NCBI GenBank assembly: GCA_965214795.1
Contig: OZ243976.1
Location: 2,542,001 to 2,606,000, forward strand
Origin: JAJDXW01 sp965214795
Lineage (GTDB): Bacteria > Pseudomonadota > Gammaproteobacteria > HK1
Reading direction: 5' to 3'
Length of the DNA: 64,000 nucleotides
In this document: one piece after another, positions 8,361 through 16,522 of the stretch
Numbering within the stretch: the first letter of the stretch is position 1
Layout: the number at the start of each line of letters is the position of its first letter
Translations under genes and position numbers: made by a program
Notes under the pieces: generated by a model
The model's input: the letters and a program-made list of their open reading frames with translations, nothing else
Told to the model about the DNA's origin: nothing
Database searches by the model: none

Positions 8361-9254
8361 GTGAAGAACGAGAGCATCGTCTACCTGAACGGCGAGTTCG
8401 TGCCGAAGTCCGAGGCTATGGTCCCGGTCGAGGATCGGGGGTTCCTCTTCGGAGATGCGGTGTACGAGGTGACCCCCGCCTACGGCGGCGAGCCCTTTCT
8501 CCTCGACCGTCACCTCGCCCGGCTCGCCCGCGGCCTCGCGGCCCTTCGCATCGACTACGACGCGGCGGCGATGCCGGAGATCCACCGCCGGCTCATCGCC
8601 GAGAACGGCCTCGACGAAGCACCCTTCTCCCTTGTCTACGTGCAGGTGACCCGGGGCGCCGCGCCGCGTGGCCATGCGTTCCCGCGCGAGCCGGTCCCGC
8701 CGACGGTGTACGGATTCGCGGGCCCGCTCGTCCGCCCGCCGCGGAGCCGCTGGGAGGAGGGCTATGCCGCGGTCACCGTGCCCGATCGGCGGTGGGGGCG
8801 GGTGGACCTCAAGGTGACTTCCCTGGTCGCGAATGTGCTCGCGCAGCAGGCCGCGGTAGACGCGGGGGTGGAGGATGCGATCCTCGTGCGCGATGGCATG
8901 GCGCTCGAGGGTACCCACAGCAATTTCTTTGCGGTGTTCGATGGCGCGGTCACGACCTCGCCGGCCTCGAACTACATCCTGCACGGGATCACGCGGGGCT
9001 TCGTCCTCGAACGGGCGGGCGCGCTCGGGATCCCGGTGGACGAGCGGGCGATTCCCGTCGAGGAGCTCCAGGAGGCGGAGGAAGCCTTCTTCGCCGGCAC
9101 GTCCAGCGAGGTCCGGCCCACCGTGCGGGTGGACGGGCGTCCGGTCGGCACCGGCCGCGTCGGCCCGGTGACCCGACGGCTTTTCGACGACTTCGTGGAG
9201 GCGACTTCGGCCGCGGGCCGGCGCGAAGCCGAAGGAAGAGCGCCTGCCGCCTGA
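8361..9254 (+). CDS. D-amino-acid aminotransferase (fold-type IV PLP enzyme)
   Basis: A 297-residue class IV aminotransferase, near the usual length for D-alanine/D-amino-acid transaminases. Visible features are the N-terminal YLNGEFVPKSEA...DRGFLFGDAVYE, the PLP lysine in RVDLKVTSLVANVLA, the EGTHSNFFAVFDG glutamate region and the C-terminal FFAGTSSEVRPTVRVD. The RGFLFGDAVYEV and LKVTSLVANVLA patterns favour D-amino-acid aminotransferase over branched-chain aminotransferase or aminodeoxychorismate lyase. It would interconvert D-amino acids and 2-oxo acids in the cytoplasm. The start is GTG at 8361. It has no obvious operon partner. Confidence 0.85.
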   Translation: MKNESIVYLNGEFVPKSEAMVPVEDRGFLFGDAVYEVTPAYGGEPFLLDRHLARLARGLAALRIDYDAAAMPEIHRRLIAENGLDEAPFSLVYVQVTRGAAPRGHAFPREPVPPTVYGFAGPLVRPPRSRWEEGYAAVTVPDRRWGRVDLKVTSLVANVLAQQAAVDAGVEDAILVRDGMALEGTHSNFFAVFDGAVTTSPASNYILHGITRGFVLERAGALGIPVDERAIPVEELQEAEEAFFAGTSSEVRPTVRVDGRPVGTGRVGPVTRRLFDDFVEATSAAGRREAEGRAPAA

Positions 9255-9576
9255 CGGGCGGGAACGCGGCGCCCCGCCATCGTCGATGGGGCCGCGCGCT
9301 GCCGGGCGCGGCGGAGCGGTGGTTTTCGGGCCTCCGGCCGCGGCGCATTCCCGGCTGACCGAACGTGCGGAGGGGGCAGTCGCCCCGAGCCGGAAGGGTC
9401 GTCGGGCGCGCCGGAATGGAAGCTCGTTTCAGCCATCCGCGACGCGAGAGGAAGGAGGGGATTGGCGAAGGGCAGTCCGATATCAGGGGGATACCGGAGG
9501 GGGTCGGTGTGAAGACCCCAAGGGAGCGGTGCGATGGTGGCCAGGCGATGGATGGAGCTCCCCGAGCTGCCGCCCT
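9255..9576. other. Convergent intergenic stretch without a gene
   Basis: The aminotransferase and HpaB-family genes converge here. A short stem (GCCCCGCCATC / GATGGGGC, 9271-9292) just after the aminotransferase stop could act as a terminator but has no T run. Nothing else is recognised. Confidence 0.4.
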
Positions 9577-11154
9577 TCAGTCACCGGCCGCGATTCCGGC
9601 GAGCTTCGGCGCGACCGGCACCGGGGGGGCCTCGCACCCGGTGTCGCAGCACTGCCCGGGTTGCGGGGCGCGCCCGGCCGCTTCGTCCGGGTCGCCCTCG
9701 CCCCCGCCCCCTCCCGCGACGACCCCCCGGTCGATGAGCCGCTCCACGAGCGCCTTCCGATCCGCAATGGGATAGCGGCGGTGGATCTCGCCCTTCATCG
9801 CCTCCGGCGAGCCGCCGCCGTGCAAGCTGATGACCGACATCCAGCCACCCGCGTAGGAGGCGGTGACGTCCTCGATGAACCGGGCGACGGCCGCCCGCTT
9901 CTCGTAGGGCACGTCCGGGCGGCCGGTCAGCACCTCGGCGAGGTCCGCCCCCGTCTCCGGGTTGTGGTCGTCCTCGGGGGTCGGGAGGGCGACGATGAGC
10001 CCGCCCGAGACGGTGTGGGCGAGGCGGTGCATGTCGTAGATCCTGGTCGAGAGGAGCAGCTTGCCGACGTTTGCGTAGACCGCCTCGGGCTCGGCGGCGC
10101 CGGACGGGTCGATGGTGCCGTAGACCGAGGCGGCGACCCCGCAGGCGTAGAAGCTCTCCACCACCTTGATGAGCTCCACCATCGTGTCGCGGAGGGGCGC
10201 GCTTCGCGCCGCGCAGAGCCCGTTCGCTTCGATCATGAGCGCCCCGGCACCGATGAGGAGGTCGCCGAAGCCGGCGCGGGCGCCGATGCAGGTCTGCCGG
10301 TGATGAGCCGCGTAGGTCTTGGTGAGCCGGTCGGCGAAGGCCCACTCCCCGCACAGGAACACCCGCTCCCACGGCACGAACACCCGGTCGAAGATACACA
10401 CCCCGGTGGTCTGCCCGTACCTGCCGGAGAAGATCGCCCCCGACTCGCCGGGGCGCCCGGCCGGACGGCTCACGATGGTGAGGCCCTCGGCGTCGATCGG
10501 GACCGCGCAGGCGAGGGCGAAGTCCCCGTCCGCCTCCACCATGTTGCGGCCCGGGAGGGCAAGCAGGTGGTGGACGTAGGGAGCGGAGGTGACGATCGCC
10601 TTGGTCCCGGAGACCACGATGCCTCCGGGCCGGCGCTCGACGACCCGGAGGTAGGCGTCCGGGTTCGGCTGCTCGTGGGGGCGAAGGCTCCGGTCCCCCT
10701 TGGCGTCGGTCATCGCGATGCCGACGGTGAGGTCTTGCGCCTGGGCCTCGTGCAGGTAGTCGATGAAGCGGGCGTGGTAGTCGGTGCCGTTCTCCGCGTC
10801 GAGCCGGTGGGTGATCTGAAAGACGGCGTTGAATCCGTCCATGGTGAGGTAGCGCATCGCGCACCCGGTCTCCTGGCAGACGGCGCGCGTGTACTCGAGC
10901 TTCGCGAGGAGGTCGGAGGTCGTCCGGTTGATGTGGAGGAAGCGGTTGACGGTCGCGCCGCTCGTGTGCTGGGTTGCCGTCGCGACCGGGGCGTACTTCT
11001 CCGAGCGCGCGAAATCGTAGGTGACGCCCACCGCGTTGACGCCGGGGGCGAGGCGCGGGTCGTCGGGCACGCTCTCGACGCGGCTCCCCTGCACGAAGAC
11101 GCGGGGCCGGTACGCCCGCAGGGACTCCCGGTAGTCCGACGACGACATCAGCAT
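9577..11154 (-). CDS. 4-hydroxyphenylacetate 3-hydroxylase (HpaB) family flavoprotein
   Basis: A 525-residue member of the HpaB/PvcC/4-hydroxybutyryl-CoA dehydratase superfamily, which has an acyl-CoA-dehydrogenase-like fold binding FAD. Recognisable stretches are DYRESLRAYRPRVFVQG at the start, TGCAMRYLTMDGFNAVF, SGTKAIVTSAPYVHH, FVPWERVFLCGEW and HHRQTCIGARAGFGDLL. The positions that carry the second Cys and the C-terminal Cys ligand of the iron-sulfur cluster in the dehydratases are Tyr and Ala here, so a radical dehydratase is unlikely and an HpaB-like monooxygenase is the better guess. The last ~45 residues are a Gly/Pro-rich tail with a CCDTGC motif. No flavin reductase (HpaC) gene is nearby. 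It is divergent from the HpcH/CitE-type lyase gene, with a MITE-like element between them. Confidence 0.8.
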   Translation of the reverse strand: MLMSSSDYRESLRAYRPRVFVQGSRVESVPDDPRLAPGVNAVGVTYDFARSEKYAPVATATQHTSGATVNRFLHINRTTSDLLAKLEYTRAVCQETGCAMRYLTMDGFNAVFQITHRLDAENGTDYHARFIDYLHEAQAQDLTVGIAMTDAKGDRSLRPHEQPNPDAYLRVVERRPGGIVVSGTKAIVTSAPYVHHLLALPGRNMVEADGDFALACAVPIDAEGLTIVSRPAGRPGESGAIFSGRYGQTTGVCIFDRVFVPWERVFLCGEWAFADRLTKTYAAHHRQTCIGARAGFGDLLIGAGALMIEANGLCAARSAPLRDTMVELIKVVESFYACGVAASVYGTIDPSGAAEPEAVYANVGKLLLSTRIYDMHRLAHTVSGGLIVALPTPEDDHNPETGADLAEVLTGRPDVPYEKRAAVARFIEDVTASYAGGWMSVISLHGGGSPEAMKGEIHRRYPIADRKALVERLIDRGVVAGGGGGEGDPDEAAGRAPQPGQCCDTGCEAPPVPVAPKLAGIAAGD

Positions 11155-11223
11155 CGGTCAATCTCCCCTTGTCGATCCTCGTCGAGCGCGTTCCGGTCCG
11201 GAGCGCGCGCAATGGTACCAGCG

Positions 11224-11470
11224 GATTGGAATGGGGCTTATATGCCTGAGTTGACAGCCATCGTATCGGGCCTCTTTTGTCGGATTACGCTGAGCGAATC
11301 CGACCTGCCTGGGACCGGTGCCGACCTGTGAGGGACCGTAGGGGCAACCCTTGTGGTTGCCCTGGCAGGTCGGGTCAGCCGAAGGCGTAACCCGACAACC
11401 TGCGGCGTGGCCGCAGACTGCACACGGTTCGCAGGGTCGTCAAGTCAGGTATATAGGCCCCATTAGAATC
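11224..11470. mobile_element. MITE-like element with 32-bp terminal inverted repeats
   Basis: GATTGGAATGGGGCTTATAT... at 11224-11255 matches the reverse complement of 11439-11470 at 27 of 32 positions. The element is about 247 bp, non-coding, and less GC-rich than the genes around it. Inside is a strong hairpin, GGGCAACC / GGTTGCCC (11342-11362), and CAGGTCGGGT/ACCCGAC inverted segments. It fills the divergent promoter region between the HpaB-family and HpcH/CitE genes. A small non-autonomous element (MITE) is the simplest reading; no transposase is present. Confidence 0.7.
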
Positions 11471-11528
11471 GTCACCGTGGTGCGTCGTATCGCGCCGTTT
11501 GCGCCCTGAAGTCCCGAGGACCTCGCCC

Positions 11529-12419
11529 ATGCCCCTCTTTCGATCGCTGCTCTTCGCTCCCGGCAACCACCCCCGCAAGGTGGAGAAATGCCTCGACCTC
11601 GACGCCGACGTGGCGATCCTGGACCTCGAGGACGCGGTGGCGATCGCGGAGAAGGAGGCGACCCGCCGGGTGGTCGTCGATGCGCTCGTGAACCGGCCCC
11701 ACCGGGCGCGGGGCTACGTTCGGGTAAACGCGCTCGATACCCCCTTCTGTTGGGGAGACCTCCAGGCCGTGGTGCGCCCGGGGGTGGACGGGATCGTGCT
11801 TCCGAAGCTCGAATCGGCATCGGACCTGCGCACGGTGGACTGGGTGGTCTCGCAGCTCGAGCGCGAGCGCGGGATGGAGGCGGGCGGCTTCGATGTGCTC
11901 CCCATCATCGAGACCGGCCGGGGGGTCGCGGCGATCGCTTCCATCTGCGAGGCGGGGACGCGCGTGCGGCGCGTCTCGTTCGGGGCGGGCGACTACACGC
12001 TCGACATGGGGCTGCGCTGGACGGACGGCGAACGCGAGCTCGACCAGGCGCGCTCCGCGATCGCGCTCGCAAGCCGGGCGGCGGGGCTCGAGCCGCCCAT
12101 CGACACCGTCTTCATCCACCTCGGCAAGATCGATTCGCTCCGGCGGTCCGCCGAGCTTGCCCGCGACTTCGGATTCCAGGGCAAGCTGTGCATCCACCCC
12201 GAGCAGGCGGGGCCGGTGAACGAGGCGTTCTCGCCGACCGGCGAGGAGGTCGCGCAGGCCCGCCGCTACCTCGAGGCGTTCCGGGAGGCGGAAGCACGGG
12301 GCTCGGCCTCGATCCAGGTGGATGGCTACTTCATCGACTATCCCATCGTGGAGAAGGCGCGGCGGGTGATCGACCTCGCGGACGCGATCGACCGCGCCGC
12401 CGGAGGAGGTAAAGCATGA
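11529..12419 (+). CDS. HpcH/HpaI aldolase / citrate lyase (CitE-like) family protein
   Basis: A 296-residue CitE-type TIM-barrel lyase. It begins MPLFRSLLFAPGNHPRKVEK, the standard CitE start, and shows ILDLEDAV (metal/acid pair), YVRVNALDTPF, GIVLPKLES, LPIIETGRG, FGAGDYTLDMG and KLCIHPEQ. Family members cleave or form C-C bonds with CoA thioesters such as malyl-CoA, citramalyl-CoA or methylmalyl-CoA; the substrate is not determined here. ATG at 11529 is preferred over an upstream in-frame start at 11499 because family proteins start at this point. The stop overlaps the next start (ATGA), so a small unknown protein is co-translated. Confidence 0.88.
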   Translation: MPLFRSLLFAPGNHPRKVEKCLDLDADVAILDLEDAVAIAEKEATRRVVVDALVNRPHRARGYVRVNALDTPFCWGDLQAVVRPGVDGIVLPKLESASDLRTVDWVVSQLERERGMEAGGFDVLPIIETGRGVAAIASICEAGTRVRRVSFGAGDYTLDMGLRWTDGERELDQARSAIALASRAAGLEPPIDTVFIHLGKIDSLRRSAELARDFGFQGKLCIHPEQAGPVNEAFSPTGEEVAQARRYLEAFREAEARGSASIQVDGYFIDYPIVEKARRVIDLADAIDRAAGGGKA

Positions 12420-12733
12420 TGGACGAGAAGGAATTCAAGGCTGCGGCGACGGGAGCGGCAGCGGACGCGAAGCCGCCGGAGAGCCTCGGCCCCGCGCTCC
12501 AGGCGTTATGGCATCTCGCCCGGGACGAATGGGATGCGGCCCACGGATGCGCCCAGCGCGACGGCAGCCGCGACGGGTGCTGGGTGCACGCCCACCTGCA
12601 CCGGGTGGAGGGCGACCTCGCGAACGCCGGCTACTGGTACCGGCGGGCCGACCTGCCGGCCTCGGAGGCCCCCCTCACCGACGAGTGGGAGGCGATCGCG
12701 GCCGCCCTCCTCGCCGCCGCCCGCGACCCCTGA
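12416..12733 (+). CDS. Conserved small protein of unknown function
   Basis: A 105-residue protein with no assigned role. The core QALWHLARDEWDAAHGCAQRD...CWVHAHLHRVEGDLANAGYWYRRA is characteristic of a small conserved proteobacterial protein that I recall as uncharacterised. It has no signal peptide or membrane segment. It has a strong ribosome site (GGAGGTAAAGC before ATG) inside the end of the lyase gene and overlaps it by 4 bp, which suggests co-expression. Confidence 0.8.
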   Translation: MMDEKEFKAAATGAAADAKPPESLGPALQALWHLARDEWDAAHGCAQRDGSRDGCWVHAHLHRVEGDLANAGYWYRRADLPASEAPLTDEWEAIAAALLAAARDP

Positions 12734-12925
12734 ATTCCCTCGGGCGCCCGAACCGCGGGAGGCTCAGGGTCCCGCGCGGCGGGGCGCATCGTCGCGCCGG
12801 CGGGTCGTTGCCGATGGCGACCGGTGTTGCTCGGCCCGCGAGCCGGTGAGAGACTCGGCCCGACCATCAAGCCACTCGTCGGTCTCGGGCGGCAGCGCGC
12901 CGGCGCGAGGCACAAGGAGGCGCTC

Positions 12926-13924
12926 ATGTCGCGTTCAACCCCGTTTGCCGCCCCCGTGCGGCGCCGTTCCGGCGCGCCGCCTTCCCCGTCGTCACCGGCC
13001 GGCAGGTCGTCGGACGACCCGCAGTCCTCGCCCGCGGCGTACGGTCCGGACGATTTTCCGGGCTGCGAGCCGTTCCGCATCCCGGCGAGCGAGATCGACC
13101 GCTACGAAGGGCGCCTCGAGTTCTGGGAGGCCCGCACCGAGACGGCCTGGAAGGTCTGCGAACCCACCACCATCTACCACGAGCGGCCGTCCCGGCGGCT
13201 GAGCCGGCTGGCGGAGCGGATCGAGTCGCTGCGCGGTTCGCGGATCGAGAGCTTCGGCTCGGCGGATCTGGCTCGATTCGACGCGGCCGGCAACAAGGAT
13301 TCGCTCCTCCAGGCCGACGAGGTGCTGTATCTGCATCCGAGTCGGTCGCGGGTAGCGGGGCCGGCGATCGATGCGGACGAAGGCCCGCTGCCGGATGTCG
13401 TGCTGGAAGTGGACCACACCACGGACGTGCGCAGGCGAAAGCTCGGGCTCTACGAGGCGTGGGGCTTTCCGGAGGTGTGGGTGCTGGTGCCGCCGGAGTC
13501 CCGGTTGCGCACGCCCGGGCTTGACATCCACCTCCTTCGGGGCGACCGGTATCGGGAGGCGCCGGAAAGCAGCGCGTTCCCGGGATGGCAAGCGGAGGAG
13601 ATCTATCTTGCCCTGATCGAGGGACCGCTGTCGCCACGGGCAAGGCCGGCCCTGGAGCGGGTCGCGCGGGCGATGGGTGCACGCGAGGGCACCCGGCCGG
13701 AGGACGACCCGATTACCCGCTCAATCGTTCGGCAGGCGCACCGAGAGGCTACGGTGGCGAACGTGATCGCAGTACTCCGCGCCCGCGGCATTGAAGCGAC
13801 TCCGCGCCTGGCCGAGGACTCGGCTCTCTTCGGCAGTGTTCCGAGTGACGCCCTGATGGCGGCGGCGGTCGCGTGCCGGGACGAGGCCGACTTCCGGAGG
13901 CGGGTTCGGGACGCGGCCGGATAG
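12926..13924 (+). CDS. Uma2-family (DUF820) putative restriction endonuclease
   Basis: A 332-residue protein with a Uma2-type PD-(D/E)XK core: ADEVLYLHPSRS, then PDVVLEVDHTTDVRRRKLGLYEAWGFPEVWVLVPP. The aspartate of PDVVLEV and the downstream arginine/tyrosine pattern are the usual family signature. The first ~50 residues are Ser/Pro-rich and probably disordered, and the C-terminal ~90 residues are helical. Uma2 proteins are widespread in cyanobacteria and some proteobacteria with no proven biological role. ATG at 12926 follows AAGGAGG at good spacing; an upstream start at 12824 is less likely. A second member lies at 33014. Confidence 0.78.
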   Translation: MSRSTPFAAPVRRRSGAPPSPSSPAGRSSDDPQSSPAAYGPDDFPGCEPFRIPASEIDRYEGRLEFWEARTETAWKVCEPTTIYHERPSRRLSRLAERIESLRGSRIESFGSADLARFDAAGNKDSLLQADEVLYLHPSRSRVAGPAIDADEGPLPDVVLEVDHTTDVRRRKLGLYEAWGFPEVWVLVPPESRLRTPGLDIHLLRGDRYREAPESSAFPGWQAEEIYLALIEGPLSPRARPALERVARAMGAREGTRPEDDPITRSIVRQAHREATVANVIAVLRARGIEATPRLAEDSALFGSVPSDALMAAAVACRDEADFRRRVRDAAG

Positions 13925-13994
13925 ATTCACCCCCGGGCGCCCCGTGGCCGAACCTGGCCGCCTCGGGAAGAGGCTTGACTCAAGGAAGGAAGGT

Positions 13995-16036
13995 ATGATT
14001 TCGTCATTGACAGACAATGGGTCGAGGGCCGGAATGACCATCAGGATACAGCCGTATTTCCACCTTGCCCAGCTACTCGTTCTCGCTGCTCTGTTGGTGG
14101 TGGGGGGGACGGTGCGTGCGCTCGAATCGGGGGGGGGGGGGGTGAGATCAGGACGCACCTTTACGCATTGGAGGCGGAAGTCGTCCGCCTCGGCAGACCC
14201 GATGGAAGCGGCGGCGCGGCCGCAAGCCTGGGCAACGACCTGCTGGTCGTAACGGCGAAGGGAAGGATCGCATTGGTTCACGCGAGCGGAGACGTGAAAT
14301 ATCTCCGCGGCAGGGTTCCGATGAACGTGTCGGGCTGGGAATCGACCGGGTCCTTTGGGGAAAACAAGAAAAAGCAGCATTTTCGGGTCGCGGGCATTCT
14401 TTTGAAAGAAATGACGCCGGGGCGCTCGGAGCTTTTTGTCAGCCATCACTACTTTGCCGAGGAGTGCGTCCGGTTCAGGCTGTCGTCGACGACTGTGGAA
14501 GCCACCTTTGCGGACGGAGAGAAGACGGTCGCCGTGTCGCCGTCGTGGAGGACGATATTCGACGCGGAACCTTGTCTGAAGACCGTGCTTGAGGGCCAGA
14601 ACTCCGGCGGGAAGATGTTGACAGACGGCCCCGACCACCTGCTGCTCATCATAGGGGACCATGGAAGAGACGGTCGGCGTCGGTATCCGAATCCCAGAGC
14701 CCGGACCCTGCCCGACGACCCCGGTTCGCATATGGGCAAGCTCGTCCGTGTCGCAATCGAGACCGGCGAAGCCGAAATACTGACTCTCGGCCATCGCAAC
14801 CCGCAAGGGTTGGCGCGGGACAAGGCAGGCAATCTGTGGTCCACCGAGCACGGGCCGCAAGCCGGGGACGAACTCAACCTTCTCGAACCCGGCGGCAATT
14901 ACGGCTGGCCGCATGTCACTTACGGGGTCGATTACGGCCGCAAGGTTCCTTCCGCGACCGAATACGGAAAGGTGGGTGCGCACGATGGTTTCGTGACGCC
15001 TGTCTTTGCCTGGGTGCCGGCGATAGCCACCTCCGCCATTGTCGTGAACGACGAGCGGTCATTTCCTCTGTGGAGGGACGATCTGCTGGTCGCGTCGCTG
15101 AAGGCCCGGTCGATATTCAGGATCCGCCGTCTTGGCGAGCGAGTGCAATATGTCGAGCGAATCGAGACAGGCTCCAACATACGGGACATGGCCTGGATGT
15201 CGGACGGCCGTCTGGCGTTGCTGTATTCGCATGGCTCGAACAAGGTGGCGTTTCTGAGGCGCTCCCCAAGATATTGCGACGCGCAATCCCGGAAGCGCCG
15301 CGATGTCTATGCGGCGCATTGCGAATCCGATGTCGCGGAGTCTGCCGTCGCGGCGGACCCCGGCGAGCGGCTCTACGCGCAGCATTGCAGTTCCTGCCAC
15401 GGCGCGGACCCCGGCAAGCAGGGCGACGCCCCCCGCCTCTCCGGTGCGGTCGGCGGGCGGCGCGCCGGGCGCCTCGAAGGCTACGAGTTTTCGGACGCGC
15501 TCGCCTCGCTGGACCATGTCTGGACGTGGAACAGCCTGGTGCGGTTTCTCGTGGACCCGGAGGCGTTCGCCCCGGGCACGTCGATGTCCGGGGTGGAGGT
15601 TACCGAGGCGGAAGCCCGCGTCATCGTGAATTTCATCGACTATCGCGGGAGGATCCTGACGAAGACGTTGGGAGACAGGTCCGGAGACTACAGGCGAATC
15701 ATCGATGCCGATTTCGACGTGTATCGCTTTGGGCGCAAGCTCGTCTATGTAAAGGCGCCTTGCAACGAGGAAGACAGGGCGCCGAAATTTTTTCTGCACT
15801 TGGCGCCGGAGGACGAATCCGACCTTCCTGATGAACGGAAGCGGTATGGCTTCGACAACCTGGATTTCAGCTTCGCCAGCCGCAGGCACACCTTCGCAGA
15901 CGGGGCGTGCAGCGTAACGGTGGAACTGCCGGAGTACCCGGTCAAGACAATCAGAACCGGCCAATACACCAGGGACGCTTACGGCAAATTTCATCATCTC
16001 TGGGAGGAAAGATACAGTCCCGGGCGCTCGAAATAG
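13995..16036 (+). CDS. Secreted PQQ-type sugar (sorbosone/glucose) dehydrogenase with cytochrome c domain; frame broken at a poly-G tract
   Basis: Two frames form one gene. The first encodes a signal peptide (MISSLTDNGSRAG..., then LAQLLVLAALLVVGGTVRALES) after a good ribosome site (GGAAGGAAGG). It runs into 14 consecutive G (14129-14142) and goes out of frame. The rest, in the frame ending at 16036, begins GEIRTHLYALEAEVVRLG and encodes a beta-propeller dehydrogenase (GHRNPQGLA...STEHGPQAGDELNLLEPGGN) followed by a c-type cytochrome domain (CSSCHG heme site; possible Met ligand in TSMSG) and a ~130-residue unrecognised C-terminal part. One extra G, or two fewer, would join the frames. The product would oxidise a sugar or alcohol in the periplasm and pass electrons to its own heme. 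Base composition is visibly less GC-rich than in neighbouring genes, which suggests transfer. Confidence 0.75.
14129..14142 (+). repeat. Run of 14 G within the sugar dehydrogenase gene
   Basis: This mononucleotide tract lies just after the signal-peptide cleavage region. Slipped-strand mispairing here would switch the downstream enzyme on and off. At 14 G the gene reads out of frame; 12 or 15 would be in frame. A sequencing length error is the main alternative. Confidence 0.85.
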
Positions 16037-16114
16037 GCCAGCGTAACCTGTCGCTCTGTAACCGGGCGTGACGGGAGTGCCGGCACTTTCTCCCGGAACA
16101 GGAGAACAACGGGT

Positions 16115-16321
16115 TCAGGCCGGATGGCGCGTGCGGAGTGTCGGCAGAGAGTCGGCCCCGGCCAGTCCCGGACGCGGATGCGTCACTACGTATACCGGAA
16201 TCGCGCTCAGGTATGCACGGAAACGGCCCTTCGCGTGGAACCGGCCGAGAAAGCGGGCGGCATCGAAGCGCTCGCCCCATGCCGGTACGATGCCGCCTGC
16301 GATGTACCCGCCGCCGCCGCC
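16115..16321 (-). pseudogene. C-terminal remnant of glucokinase
   Basis: The leftward frame ending at 16115 contains GGGGGYIAGGIVPAWGERFD, then FHAKGRFRAYLSAIPVYVVT and HPRPGLAGA. This is the standard end of bacterial glucokinase of the Glk (PF02685) family, with the IAGGI motif, the KGR segment and the final V-x-x-P-x-x-G-L-x-G-A. Upstream of GGGGG the frame no longer resembles the kinase, and no start codon with a ribosome site serves it. Only about 68 codons survive. The rest of 16037-16522 shows nothing else. Confidence 0.6.
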
Positions 16322-16522
16322 GGGCGCCGAGGGTGCTGGAATCCGTCCGGCCCGGCGTCGGAGATCCCGGATGCTTGGGAAATCACATTGCGAGCGCGTT
16401 CCCATCCGGACGACAGCGGCGCTGATATCTTCGCGATACCGGGTGCGAAGCGGTCCCGGTCGGGACGAAGGATTCCGGCCGTTCGTTGCGGACGTCCGGA
16501 TGCTCCCCGTCAATCCGGCGGG

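Noticed and set aside
8104..8364. Possible small gene ending over the aminotransferase start
   Set aside because: There is no ribosome site and no recognisable family. The stretch could equally be promoter region.
9487..9560. A structured-looking GA-rich leader between convergent genes considered as a riboswitch
   Set aside because: The core motifs of the glycine, SAM and cobalamin riboswitches were not found, and the position is downstream of both neighbouring genes.
11499..11528. Upstream start (11499) for the CitE-like lyase
   Set aside because: The extra ten residues are not family-like, and MPLFRSLLFAPG is the standard start.
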